Source: Bacillus nitratireducens (GTDB lineage: Bacteria > Bacillota > Bacilli > Bacillales > Bacillaceae_G). Taken from it: a stretch of DNA of 64,000 nt. Position numbers and translations under genes: made by a program. Shown here in pieces: positions 17,221-25,442 of this stretch. Location: assembly GCF_001884135.1 (NCBI RefSeq), contig NZ_MAOC01000069.1, positions 1 to 64,000 of the forward strand, in the 5' to 3' direction. Position 1 is the first letter of the stretch. The number at the start of each line of letters is the position of its first letter. Below the pieces are notes generated by a model. That model was not told the DNA's origin and did not search any database. It saw only the letters and a list, made by a program, of their open reading frames with translations.

Positions 17221-17535
17221 TCACTTCATTTTTTCATAAATTTTAATGACTGTTTCTACTAATAGGATGAATACCCATATCCCGCAAAATACAAGAACAG
17301 ACTGGAATAGAGAACCTAGCATAACTATACTTATTAAACCTAATTCTGATCCTGAAATTGACATTTCATCAAATCCTATATTATGTATAAATGGACCGGT
17401 TGAAAAAGCCATAAAAATAGATGCTATTAAATAAATCACACTCATTATTTTTAATATTTTTATAGAAAGATAAGAAGTTTGTTCTTGCTCCACTTGTGAT
17501 AATTCGATTTCTCCGCTCGCAATTCCTTTTTGCAA
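17221..17535 (-). CDS. Small membrane protein of unknown function
   Basis: A 104-aa protein with two long hydrophobic segments (about residues 27-47 and 70-95) and a polar N-terminus rich in Glu and Gln. I do not recognise the family, though small DUF2975-like membrane proteins have similar size. The start codon is a TTG at 17535, with GTGAGGA about 5 nt upstream. It ends 18 bp before the acetyltransferase start. A tiny CxxC peptide could be encoded just upstream (17548-17628). Confidence 0.6.
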   Translation of the reverse strand: MQKGIASGEIELSQVEQEQTSYLSIKILKIMSVIYLIASIFMAFSTGPFIHNIGFDEMSISGSELGLISIVMLGSLFQSVLVFCGIWVFILLVETVIKIYEKMK

Positions 17536-17547
17536 ACAGTCCTCACA

Positions 17548-17628
17548 TTAAAATTCTTCCTTAATTTTTTTACCCCCATGTATTGTACCCGTTATCTCTT
17601 TACACCTTGAACATTTTCGATTTATCAT
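17548..17628 (-). CDS. Possible 26-residue Cys-rich peptide
   Basis: An ATG with GGAG ~10 nt upstream opens a 26-codon frame beginning MINRKCSRCKEITG. The C-x-x-C pair, basic character and position 12 bp ahead of the membrane-protein gene suggest either a true small protein or the remnant of a zinc-ribbon N-terminus. Weak evidence. Confidence 0.3.
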   Translation of the reverse strand: MINRKCSRCKEITGTIHGGKKIKEEF

Positions 17629-17724
17629 GTTGTTACCACTCCAATCCATTAAGATTATACTTATACCATTCTGTATTTACCTTAATATCCCTTTTATGTA
17701 TTTTATAGAGAAAGGTCGTGTTTT

Positions 17725-18192
17725 ATGATTTCAAAACTTACGTTTGGCTCGAAAAAACATACCGTTCATTATGTATTAAGACCTAGTTGTTATGCGGTTA
17801 TTTTCCATTCATCTTCTTCAATGATTGCTGTTATCCAAAAAGGAGACCGTTACTTTTTACCTGGTGGTGGTATGGAAGGTAATGAAACAAAAGAAGAATG
17901 TTTGCATCGTGAACTACTAGAGGAATTAGGATGGGCAATTGAAATGGATCAATATATCGGTAATGCAGCACGATATTTTTATGCAGAAAAGGAAGATACA
18001 TATTATTTAAACGATGGGTTCTTTTATAGCGCAAACATGGTACATCAGCAAACTGATAACTGTGAAGAGGATCATGTTTTAAAGTGGATGTCTCCTATAC
18101 TTGCTGTAGAAATTCTCATTCATGATCATCAAAAATGGGCCGTTGAACAAGCGCTTTTATTACGAAATAAAAAAGGATCTCCTTCTATATGA
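17725..18192 (+). CDS. Nudix hydrolase
   Basis: A 155-aa protein with the Nudix box GGGMEGNETKEECLHRELLEELG (residues ~49-71) preceded by the substrate strand RYFLPGG. Enzymes of this type hydrolyse nucleotide-sugar or oxidised-nucleotide pyrophosphates. AGAAAGGTCG precedes the ATG by about 7 nt. It is transcribed alone, convergent with the EamA transporter gene with which it shares a terminator. Confidence 0.85.
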   Translation: MISKLTFGSKKHTVHYVLRPSCYAVIFHSSSSMIAVIQKGDRYFLPGGGMEGNETKEECLHRELLEELGWAIEMDQYIGNAARYFYAEKEDTYYLNDGFFYSANMVHQQTDNCEEDHVLKWMSPILAVEILIHDHQKWAVEQALLLRNKKGSPSI

Positions 18193-18206
18193 AAGAGATC
18201 CTTTTT
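18170..18206. terminator. Bidirectional terminator
   Basis: AAAAAGGATCTC and GAGATCCTTTTT, 12 bp with a 13-nt loop and A/T runs on both sides, at the meeting point of convergent genes. Confidence 0.9.
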
Positions 18207-18210
18207 ACTG

Positions 18211-19122
18211 TTAGCTTACTTTTTTCAAATTGAGAGCTGGCTTTTTGATTCCGCCTTTTTTTACAACATATAAGCCGATAAAGATAATAAGTCCGCCAAC
18301 GAGTTGCATCATATTGATTTGCTCTCCAATTGTTACAGCTGCAAAGATAACTGCGAACAATGGTACTAGATACATATAAACCATTACTTTCGTTGAGCCA
18401 ATTTTACTAATACCGACATACCACATTGCAAGTCCGAAGATTGTCGCAAAGACGATTGAATATGCTAGAGAACCCCAGCTTGGCGTATCTACTGGCCACG
18501 TTAAAGAATTTACGTTGAATAAACAGTATATAACGAGAGGTACAATTCCAATTAAAGTAGACCATGATGTGACTCTCATTGCGGAGTATTTTGTAATAAG
18601 AGGTTGTGCTAATATTGGATACCATCCCCACGCAATTGCTGCGACTAATCCAATTACATTTCCGAGCCATGCATACTCGTATGTAGCTCCTCCTGTATGC
18701 CCTGTTAATAAAACGAATGCTGCACCAATAAACGCTATTATTGAACCAATTTGTACTTTTATCGAAAAACGTTCTTGTTTGTGTAATACTGCTAATATTC
18801 CTGTAAAAATAGGTGACATCGCAATTAATAATGAGGCGTTCGTTGCTGAAGTATATTTTACAGATAGCATAAACATCGTTTGATACATTGCCGTACCAAC
18901 GATACCGACTGCTACTAATCGTAACCAATCTTTTCTTTCAATACGTAATGAGCGTTCCATCATAAAAGTAATAAGTAATAATACCGGTGATGCTACTAAA
19001 AATCGTAAACTATTAAATTGAATGGATGACATATATGCCACGCCATACTTTCCAATTGTATAATTTGCTCCCCATACTAATGCTACTGATACTAGGAGCC
19101 ATTCCATTTGCCATCGTTTCAT
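18211..19122 (-). CDS. EamA/DMT family transporter
   Basis: A 303-aa permease with ten predicted transmembrane helices arranged as two EamA repeats (start WLLVSVALVWGANYTIGK, repeat beginning near AWLGNVIGLVAAIAWGWYPILA). Drug/metabolite transporters of this kind export amino acids or metabolites. The start at 19122 is set by GGAAGGGGAG ~6 nt upstream. It is transcribed divergently from a MocR-type regulator gene whose operator-like repeats lie in the shared intergenic region, so the regulator probably controls this transporter. Confidence 0.87.
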   Translation of the reverse strand: MKRWQMEWLLVSVALVWGANYTIGKYGVAYMSSIQFNSLRFLVASPVLLLITFMMERSLRIERKDWLRLVAVGIVGTAMYQTMFMLSVKYTSATNASLLIAMSPIFTGILAVLHKQERFSIKVQIGSIIAFIGAAFVLLTGHTGGATYEYAWLGNVIGLVAAIAWGWYPILAQPLITKYSAMRVTSWSTLIGIVPLVIYCLFNVNSLTWPVDTPSWGSLAYSIVFATIFGLAMWYVGISKIGSTKVMVYMYLVPLFAVIFAAVTIGEQINMMQLVGGLIIFIGLYVVKKGGIKKPALNLKKVS

Positions 19123-19153
19123 CCGAATCTCCCCTTCCATATTTAGCATAGTA

Positions 19154-19207
19154 AAATTGGCTGGATATAACACCGTCCAATTGGCTGTTTTTTTCCCCAG
19201 CCAATTT
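19154..19207. promoter_or_regulatory. MocR operator-like repeats
   Basis: Three copies of ATTGGCTG occur between the divergent genes: 19156-19163, 19180-19187 (direct, 24 bp apart) and 19198-19205 in inverse orientation. The outer two form the inverted repeat AAATTGGCTGG...CCAGCCAATTT. MocR proteins bind such direct plus inverted repeats. Confidence 0.7.
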
Positions 19208-19246
19208 GTTATACTTAATGTATATAAGAGATGCGGAGGCGTTTGT

Positions 19247-20689
19247 ATGGAATGGAAGCTAGATAACGACAGTAAAATCCCAATTTATCAACAAGTTGTT
19301 GACTTTATTGAGAAACGTATTACATACGGAGAACTTCCTCCAGGAAGCTTCCTCCCTTCAGAACGGAAATTAGCTACACAGTTAAATGTAAACCGAAGTA
19401 CAGTAACAACTGCTTATAATGAGCTACGCGCTATGGGAATTGTAGAAAGTACGACTGGTAAAGGTACACGTGTAAGTACACATATGTGGGGCGTTTCTCC
19501 AACATTAACGCCGAACTGGAGAAATTTTGTAGAAGGTGGCACGTTTTTACCAAACTTACCGTTACTTCGCCATATTCGTGCGGAGGTACAACAAAATGAA
19601 AATATTATAGATTTTGCAAATGGAGAGCTCGGTTGTAACCTCTATCCTCACGATCAATTACAATCAATTTTACGAGAACAACCGTTAACTCATTCATTAA
19701 GTTATGATCACCCGCAAGGCTATCTCCCGCTCAGACAAGCGGTCGTAAAATATATGAAGGAATATTTAAAAGTTGAAGCGACTGAACAATCCATTATGAT
19801 TACATCTGGCGCACAACAAGCACTTCACCTTATCGTGCAATGTTTATTAAATCCAGGTGATGCAGTTGCTTTCGAAAGTCCTTCACACTGTTATTCCTTA
19901 CCGTTATTCCAATCAGCAGGTATCCGTATTTTCCCGTTACCTGTCGATGAACACGGTATTAATCCAGACGATGTGCAAGAATTATATAGAAAGCATCGTA
20001 TTAAAATGATCTTTTTAAATCCAAACTTCCAAAATCCTACGGGCACAATGCTTCATCCTAACCGTAGAAAAAAACTATTATCACTTTGCGCAGACTTACG
20101 AATTGCGATTGTTGAAGATGACCCTTCTAGTTTACTTACGCTAGAAAAGAAACAACCTTGCCCTACTTTGAAATCAATTGATGAAAATGGAACAGTCATT
20201 TATGTACATTCCTTATCTAAAATGATTGCACCAGGTTTACGAGTTGGCTGGCTTGTCGCTCCGCAGTCTGTAGTAGAAAGGTTATCCGACGCAAGGCATC
20301 AAATGGAATTAGGTATGAGCATTTTCCCGCAGTGGCTTATGCAGCAATTTTTCGAAACTGTACCATTTCAGTCTCATATCGTACCGTTACGAAAACAACT
20401 AGCAGAAAAAAGAGACGTTATCGTTCGCGCCCTAAACGAGCAACTTCACGATAAAATCTCTTTTTCAAACCCGACCGGTGGTATATACATATGGGGAAAA
20501 TTAAACGAACCGATAAACGAAAAACAACTTATTATGCAGAGTTTAAAACAAGAAATCGCCTTTATGCCCGGTAGTATTTTCGGTGCGAAAGATGGTTATA
20601 TTCGTTTATCATATGGAAAAGTGAATATTGATCAAATTGAGGAAGGTATTTCTCGTTTACGTGAGGCTATTTTGGTTTGTGGAAAATAA
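19247..20689 (+). CDS. MocR family regulator (GntR HTH fused to aminotransferase)
   Basis: A 480-aa PLP-dependent transcriptional regulator. Residues ~1-75 are a GntR winged helix (PGSFLPSERKLATQLNVNRSTVTTAYNEL). Residues ~110-480 form a fold-type I aminotransferase domain with PLP-lysine K325 in HSLSKMIAPGLRVGW and NPNFQNPTG as cofactor loop. These proteins sense PLP or amino-group compounds and regulate a neighbouring gene. The start at 19247 follows GCGGAGG by ~7 nt. It is divergent from the EamA transporter gene. Confidence 0.92.
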   Translation: MEWKLDNDSKIPIYQQVVDFIEKRITYGELPPGSFLPSERKLATQLNVNRSTVTTAYNELRAMGIVESTTGKGTRVSTHMWGVSPTLTPNWRNFVEGGTFLPNLPLLRHIRAEVQQNENIIDFANGELGCNLYPHDQLQSILREQPLTHSLSYDHPQGYLPLRQAVVKYMKEYLKVEATEQSIMITSGAQQALHLIVQCLLNPGDAVAFESPSHCYSLPLFQSAGIRIFPLPVDEHGINPDDVQELYRKHRIKMIFLNPNFQNPTGTMLHPNRRKKLLSLCADLRIAIVEDDPSSLLTLEKKQPCPTLKSIDENGTVIYVHSLSKMIAPGLRVGWLVAPQSVVERLSDARHQMELGMSIFPQWLMQQFFETVPFQSHIVPLRKQLAEKRDVIVRALNEQLHDKISFSNPTGGIYIWGKLNEPINEKQLIMQSLKQEIAFMPGSIFGAKDGYIRLSYGKVNIDQIEEGISRLREAILVCGK

Positions 20690-20735
20690 GTAGCATCCTT
20701 ACATATCGTCAATAGAATTTAATTAATTTTTAACT

Positions 20736-20773
20736 AAGTACATAAACTAAAAACCACTTTAGTTTATGTACTT
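20736..20773. terminator. Long inverted repeat between convergent genes
   Basis: AAGTACATAAACT and AGTTTATGTACTT, 13 perfect base pairs with a 12-nt loop, between the MocR gene and a convergent acetyltransferase gene. There is no clear T run, so termination is inferred from position. Confidence 0.6.
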
Positions 20774-20781
20774 GTATTGGT

Positions 20782-21555
20782 TCATTTTTTTATTTCAATA
20801 AAATATGTATCATAAGATTCTTTAAAAGTGTAGCCTATCTTTTTTGCTAGTTCAACAGATTCAGAATTTGCTCCATCCCAACTAGGATATTTCCCTCTAT
20901 CTAAACAATCTAATATAAGTGCAGATGCTACAATCTTAGCTAAACCTTTTCTTCTATGTTCAGGATGACTCGCAATTTCAATCTCGATTCCATCATCAAA
21001 TATACTAAATGATGTTGCAGCAGAAACAACTTGTCCTTCATTTAAAATGGCGTACCCTACGCCCCTATCAATAAAATCATCAATTGAATTAAACTGACTA
21101 GTAAAATCTTCTGATAGTGCATGGAATGAAGAAGACTTTGCTATATCTTTATCGATTTTTTTCACTTCATAATCTTGCGGTAATGTAGACAAAATATCCC
21201 GTATGTATTCTTTATCTAAATCGCCGGGGTTCTTATTAAATCTAAACCTTTGAAACTTCTCAATTGATCCTTTGTGAACAGTCTCTATCCGTTTTTTCCA
21301 TTCATCCGAATCAACAATGGTAAGAGTAAAATCAGGTAGATTATATAGTAATTCATCCGCCTCTTCTGCGTTTGGATTCCCTGCGTAAAACACAAAAATT
21401 CCTACAGTTATTTGAGCAACAGTTGGATTTTCAGGATTGTCTACCCACGCACTTCCCATATGCCCTTGGAGATAGGAAAGTACAATAGTACTATCGAAAT
21501 TCCCAAACATCCCAATTAACTTTTTCCTTACATTGTTATCTGCTTTATAAATCAT
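20782..21555 (-). CDS. GNAT family N-acetyltransferase (two-domain type)
   Basis: A 257-aa protein. The C-terminal half carries the acetyl-CoA motif HPEHRRKGLAKIVASALILDCL (pattern RxxGL/A), preceded by IEIEIAS. The N-terminal half has no clear enzymatic motif. The organisation fits the larger GNAT_acetyltran group of Bacillus. A signal GGAATG precedes the ATG. It is monocistronic. Substrate not identifiable. Confidence 0.75.
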   Translation of the reverse strand: MIYKADNNVRKKLIGMFGNFDSTIVLSYLQGHMGSAWVDNPENPTVAQITVGIFVFYAGNPNAEEADELLYNLPDFTLTIVDSDEWKKRIETVHKGSIEKFQRFRFNKNPGDLDKEYIRDILSTLPQDYEVKKIDKDIAKSSSFHALSEDFTSQFNSIDDFIDRGVGYAILNEGQVVSAATSFSIFDDGIEIEIASHPEHRRKGLAKIVASALILDCLDRGKYPSWDGANSESVELAKKIGYTFKESYDTYFIEIKK

Positions 21556-21718
21556 TCCATTCCTTCTTTCTAAAAATTATTATTATTCCATCAATTATAT
21601 GTTAGCATATAATTTTAAATATATACAATTTTTGTAAATTAAAATACAAATTCCTCGTTTGACAAAACCTAAATCTACCATTATCATCAACACGAACCTA
21701 GTTTTAGGAGTGATAAAA

Positions 21719-22159
21719 ATGAAAATCTACGTTGATGCAGATGCTTGTCCTGTAAAAGATGTGATTATTTATGAAGCTACGAATGCTGAAATTCCTGTTA
21801 CCCTCGTTACTAGCTTTTCTCATTATTCTAATGCGGAACAGCCATCAGGAGTAGAAACAATTTATGTTGATTCCGGAGCGGATGCTGCGGATTACCGAAT
21901 AATGCAGTTAGCAAAAAAAGAAGATTTAATCGTAACCCAAGATTACGGTCTTGCTTCACTCGCTTTAGCAAAAGGCTGTATCGTTCTACACCATAAAGGC
22001 TATAAGTATACGAATGAAAATATTGAACAATTGTTACAAACACGGTATTTAAGTGCAATGGTTCGAAAAAGCGGCAAGCGTACAAAAGGGCCAAAACCAT
22101 TTACAGCAGAAGATAAAGAGAAGTTTAGAGCGCTCTTTAAAAGTATAATCGCACTTTAA
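21719..22159 (+). CDS. YaiI/YqxD family protein (UPF0178)
   Basis: A 146-aa member of a conserved family (DUF188) related to PIN/NYN nucleases. It starts [16 protein letters not shown], with the acidic pair D6/D8 and the later [15 protein letters not shown], both characteristic. The C-terminal [11 protein letters not shown] motif is also conserved. AGGAGTGAT 4-5 nt before ATG 21719 defines the start; an earlier in-frame ATG has no ribosome binding site. Biological function is unproven; an RNase-like role is inferred from the fold. Confidence 0.88.
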   Translation: MKIYVDADACPVKDVIIYEATNAEIPVTLVTSFSHYSNAEQPSGVETIYVDSGADAADYRIMQLAKKEDLIVTQDYGLASLALAKGCIVLHHKGYKYTNENIEQLLQTRYLSAMVRKSGKRTKGPKPFTAEDKEKFRALFKSIIAL

Positions 22160-22197
22160 AAATGAACCGTCTATTTGCAAGGAAAACTTCGCAAAAC

Positions 22198-22232
22198 AAA
22201 GAAGAGAATATCCAAATGAACATTCTCTTCTT
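22198..22232 (-). terminator. Terminator between convergent genes
   Basis: AAAGAAGAGAAT and ATTCTCTTCTT (11 bp, 12-nt loop). On the minus strand it is followed by TGTTTTG, so it best serves the DUF3892 gene. Confidence 0.7.
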
Positions 22233-22245
22233 GAGGTTTACCTGT

Positions 22246-22560
22246 TTAAAATGAAGGTAAATTATCTAAGTTATTTTCCTTTATCCCATCAGGTTCACTA
22301 CGTATAATATCTCTACCATACTTATGAAATACGTCCACATGAGCTAACTTCCCTGATTTCGCTTCACTAAGAGCAGCTATATAATCTAACTCTCTTCCGC
22401 TACTTGTTTTAAAAGCAATTAAATCCCCATCATCATTTTTACGAACGGCAACAATTTGTTCTGCTCCTGAATTGACTTCATTGCCTACTTCAAATTGCGC
22501 TTGCTCTTCTCCTTGATGTAAGTAATCATTATAAACTTTTTCAAAGTCTTTTTTGTCCAT
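22246..22560 (-). CDS. DUF3892 domain protein
   Basis: A 104-aa protein. The C-terminal ~70 residues show the DUF3892 pattern (EQIVAVRKNDDGDLIAFKTSSGRELDY, then LAHVDVFHKYGRDIIRSEPDG), a small domain common in Firmicutes. The N-terminal 30 residues are charged and look helical. GGAGGTGAAATTT directly before ATG 22560 sets the start. It is downstream of, but convergent with nothing in, the kinase operon. Function unknown. Confidence 0.78.
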   Translation of the reverse strand: MDKKDFEKVYNDYLHQGEEQAQFEVGNEVNSGAEQIVAVRKNDDGDLIAFKTSSGRELDYIAALSEAKSGKLAHVDVFHKYGRDIIRSEPDGIKENNLDNLPSF

Positions 22561-22609
22561 AAATTTCACCTCCAACACATTTTATTAGTATGGTTGTGAG
22601 GTGTTGGTT

Positions 22610-23620
22610 TTATGTGCTTTTCTCTAAAACTTGAGTGTTTTCAAATGAAAACATAGTCCCCTCACTATTTGATTGTAAAGTGTATTTTACATTGAACATC
22701 TTTGATATATCTTCAATATTTTTTAATCCTATTCCCGTTCCTTTGACATTTATATCAAAGCCAATCCCATTATCTCTAAAGAAAACAATATCATTGCCTA
22801 TGAGGATCTCAAGTTTTTTAGCATGTGAATGTTTAAGCACATTTTGCAAAATATTATCGAATAGCCTTTGAATCCATAACTCATTACTATTCCATACCAA
22901 CTCTTTATCTTGTGGATTATATACTAATTCAATTTTATGAATGCTATACAAATAGCTCCATTTTTTAACCATGTTTTCTATTAAATTTTGTATATTCACT
23001 TCATCCTTCACAATATAAGTATTCTCTAATGTCTCTGTAGATTGCATATTAAATTCGTTAGTTAAATCACTTATATATTGTATCTGCCCATACATTGATT
23101 CAAGTACCGGTGCTTGTCCTTCGTATTCGCCTTCTAAATAATATAATTGTAATCTAACCGCTGTTAAGGGTGTATTAATATCATGCCGTAATTTATTTAA
23201 TAGTTCCTTTTTTATTTGATCCTGTTGTTGTAGTTCTAATTCTCGATAAGTCGTTCTTTCTATAAGCAAGTTTACTGATTTAATCAGTTCCCCCATCTCA
23301 TCATCGCTTTTGACATCTATTATATTTGGAATTTTTTTATCACTTGCTAAATCTCGAATCGTTTGATTTAATACATTAATTTTATTTAATAATGTATTAA
23401 TTGATTTTGAAAATACAAAAGCTAATACTAATAGTGATAATAAAAATATGATTAACATAGTAGGATATGCAAAGGATTCATGAAAAGGAATGTTCTTGTT
23501 TTTAGTTTTAAAGGCAACATTATAAATTACTGATACAAAGATACTAATCGATAGTAATAACAATGGTACGCTAATAATAGCAGTGAATAGTAATAACTGA
23601 TATTTCTTCTTTAATTTCAT
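22610..23620 (-). CDS. Sensor histidine kinase
   Basis: A membrane sensor kinase of 336 aa with two transmembrane helices (about 9-33 and 51-71) and almost no extracellular loop, so it probably senses within the membrane or through a partner protein. A HAMP-like linker is followed by the HisKA box KLRHDINTPLTAVRL (phospho-His H146). The ATPase domain has the N box NELWIQRLFDNILQNVLKHS, the G1 box FRDNGIGFD and the G2 box GTGIGLKNI. It overlaps the response regulator stop by 4 bp (ATGA). The short loop recalls intramembrane-sensing kinases of cell-envelope stress systems. Confidence 0.92.
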   Translation of the reverse strand: MKLKKKYQLLLFTAIISVPLLLLSISIFVSVIYNVAFKTKNKNIPFHESFAYPTMLIIFLLSLLVLAFVFSKSINTLLNKINVLNQTIRDLASDKKIPNIIDVKSDDEMGELIKSVNLLIERTTYRELELQQQDQIKKELLNKLRHDINTPLTAVRLQLYYLEGEYEGQAPVLESMYGQIQYISDLTNEFNMQSTETLENTYIVKDEVNIQNLIENMVKKWSYLYSIHKIELVYNPQDKELVWNSNELWIQRLFDNILQNVLKHSHAKKLEILIGNDIVFFRDNGIGFDINVKGTGIGLKNIEDISKMFNVKYTLQSNSEGTMFSFENTQVLEKST

Positions 23621-24288
23621 TTCTTCATAAAGGTATTTAATCTATACCCTTCTCCATATATGTTCTGAATAATGTTACCTGTTTTATCATCGATTTTGGT
23701 CCTAATTTTCTTTATATGTACGTTCATGATATTTTGATTTCTATCTTCGAGTTGCCATAAGTAATCAAAGAAGTGTTCTTTTGTTAGAATTCTATCCCTA
23801 TTTTCATACAAATAGAAAAATATTTTTCGCTCAATCGCTGTAAACACAACTTCATCACGCAAACCATTAATGAAAACCCTTTTATATTCTGCATCTATAA
23901 ATAAATGTTTAATTTGCGCGAAAGTACCATATTGATTACCTAACATTTTCTGAATTCTTAACAATAATTCTCGAGGATCAAAAGGTTTTATCATGTATTC
24001 TTCTCCAATGGTAAGACCTTTTAGTTTACTATCAATATCATTCCGAGCTGATAGAAATATGATTGGAATATTTAATCCTAGATTTTTTATTTTTTTTGTA
24101 ATTTGATAACCATCTTCACCTGGTAACATAACATCCATTATGACTAAATCTATTTCATGAATTACATCAAGAACATTCTTTCCTTCTTTCTCCCAATACA
24201 CTTTATACTTCTCACGCTGCAAAATTTTTTGTAATAAATCTCCTATCATCAAATCATCTTCAACAATTAATATGTTATATTCTTTCAT
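23617..24288 (-). CDS. OmpR/PhoB family response regulator
   Basis: A 223-aa response regulator. Receiver domain residues 1-115: acidic pair E10/D11/D12, phospho-acceptor D52 (LVIMDVMLPGEDG), S80 and K101 in MIKPFDPRE. The usual GADDY before the lysine is GEEY here. The C-terminal winged helix (~130-220) ends with IMNVHIKKIRTKIDDKTGNIIQNIYGEGYRL. The start lies 34 bp downstream of the hydrolase stop and the stop overlaps the kinase start, so all three form one operon. Likely targets include its own promoter at 25352-25371. Confidence 0.93.
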   Translation of the reverse strand: MKEYNILIVEDDLMIGDLLQKILQREKYKVYWEKEGKNVLDVIHEIDLVIMDVMLPGEDGYQITKKIKNLGLNIPIIFLSARNDIDSKLKGLTIGEEYMIKPFDPRELLLRIQKMLGNQYGTFAQIKHLFIDAEYKRVFINGLRDEVVFTAIERKIFFYLYENRDRILTKEHFFDYLWQLEDRNQNIMNVHIKKIRTKIDDKTGNIIQNIYGEGYRLNTFMKK

Positions 24289-24322
24289 TATGTAGACCTT
24301 CCATCACTAAAATAACAATAGT

Positions 24323-25309
24323 TTAGTTCTTCACCACTTTATTATTAATAAAATCCATTGCAAGTTTGTATATTTCATCAGGAGCGTGTAAATAAATACT
24401 ATGTGTACCTTCAATTTTTTTCACATCAGCTATCAATAACTTGCTAGCAAACTCCTCATAATCTCTGTTTTTTTGCTTTGTATATTTCGAGTTTTTATTT
24501 TCCCTAGCAATCGCATCTATAAATAAAATTGGTGTTTCTTTTGGGAATGATAAGGAATTAGATTTGTTACTGTTATTGTAACTTTGTAAAAGTTCTTGCT
24601 TCATATCATCATTAAAAGCTTGTTTATATGAGAGCGCTTTATAAATAGTTTTTTCCTGTTCGGTTAAAAAGGATTGCTGAATTACTTCGGGATTATAAGT
24701 AATAGAAGGAGCTAATCGCTGAAAACCAATTTTCGTTAAAATATTCATCCCTTTTATTATTAATGAATCAACCTCTTCTATTTTATGAGTTACGTACTGA
24801 TTAGGTAAACCAATATCTAATCCAATAATCCCTTTTACTTCACTTGAGTATTTTTGTGCCCAATAAATAGCCTCTATACCCGATAAAGAATGTGGCACTA
24901 AAATATAGGGAGGTTTATTCCCACTTCTAATAAGCGCTTTTCTCGTTTGTTCTAATATCGTATCAATATCTCTATCATCATGAAAAACATCACTGTATCC
25001 ATAACCAGCCCTCTCAATTACAGAAATCTTGTTTTCTTTCGAAAATTCACTATATAATCCTTTCAATTCATAAACAGGAGCGGCAATTCCAGATCCGGCC
25101 ATAAATACAAACGTATCCTTCCCGCTCCCCTCGTTATAAACATTCACTTTTTTATTATTGAAATTAACAATTTCCCCTTCATTGTTCATTAATTTCGATT
25201 CCATTCTTAATTGATAGTTATGATATATAAATACAGCGCCTGTTCCAAGGAAAATAATGCTACTACACACAAAAAATATAATCTTTACTATCTTCAATAA
25301 TTTTTTCAT
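24323..25309 (-). CDS. Membrane-anchored alpha/beta hydrolase in a two-component operon
   Basis: A 328-aa protein with an N-terminal transmembrane anchor (residues ~8-30), the rest outside the cell. The hydrolase fold is visible: FMAGSGIAAPVYEL (oxyanion region), RAGYGYSD, the nucleophile elbow PHSLSGIEA and a late EGTHSIYLH carrying the histidine. It is the first gene of an operon with the response regulator and kinase. Its Shine-Dalgarno AAAGGGG forms one arm of a perfect hairpin (25317-25340), suggesting translational control. It may generate or remove the signal for the kinase; that is inference from context. Confidence 0.82.
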   Translation of the reverse strand: MKKLLKIVKIIFFVCSSIIFLGTGAVFIYHNYQLRMESKLMNNEGEIVNFNNKKVNVYNEGSGKDTFVFMAGSGIAAPVYELKGLYSEFSKENKISVIERAGYGYSDVFHDDRDIDTILEQTRKALIRSGNKPPYILVPHSLSGIEAIYWAQKYSSEVKGIIGLDIGLPNQYVTHKIEEVDSLIIKGMNILTKIGFQRLAPSITYNPEVIQQSFLTEQEKTIYKALSYKQAFNDDMKQELLQSYNNSNKSNSLSFPKETPILFIDAIARENKNSKYTKQKNRDYEEFASKLLIADVKKIEGTHSIYLHAPDEIYKLAMDFINNKVVKN

Positions 25310-25316
25310 TTGACAC

Positions 25317-25340
25317 CCCTTTCAGCCTATACTGAAAGGG
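25317..25340 (-). promoter_or_regulatory. Hairpin that includes the ribosome binding site
   Basis: CCCTTTCAG and CTGAAAGGG, a perfect 9-bp inverted repeat with a 6-nt loop. On the minus strand the second arm contains the AAAGGGG ribosome binding site of the hydrolase gene, which starts 8 nt further on. It could be an RNA switch or a DNA operator. Confidence 0.6.
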
Positions 25341-25351
25341 TACAATTTAAA

Positions 25352-25371
25352 AATAAATTTCTAATAAATTT
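25352..25371. promoter_or_regulatory. Tandem repeat, candidate response-regulator site
   Basis: AATAAATTT occurs at 25352-25360 and again at 25363-25371, an 11-bp period as used by OmpR-family dimers on DNA. It lies about 45-60 bp upstream of the operon's first start codon. The sequence is AT-rich, so chance is possible. Confidence 0.35.
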
Positions 25372-25442
25372 TTCAAAATTAATATTTTCTCTTTGTTTCT
25401 AAGTATGGATTTCTTTTAAAATTTCCAATTCAAATGCTTTTT

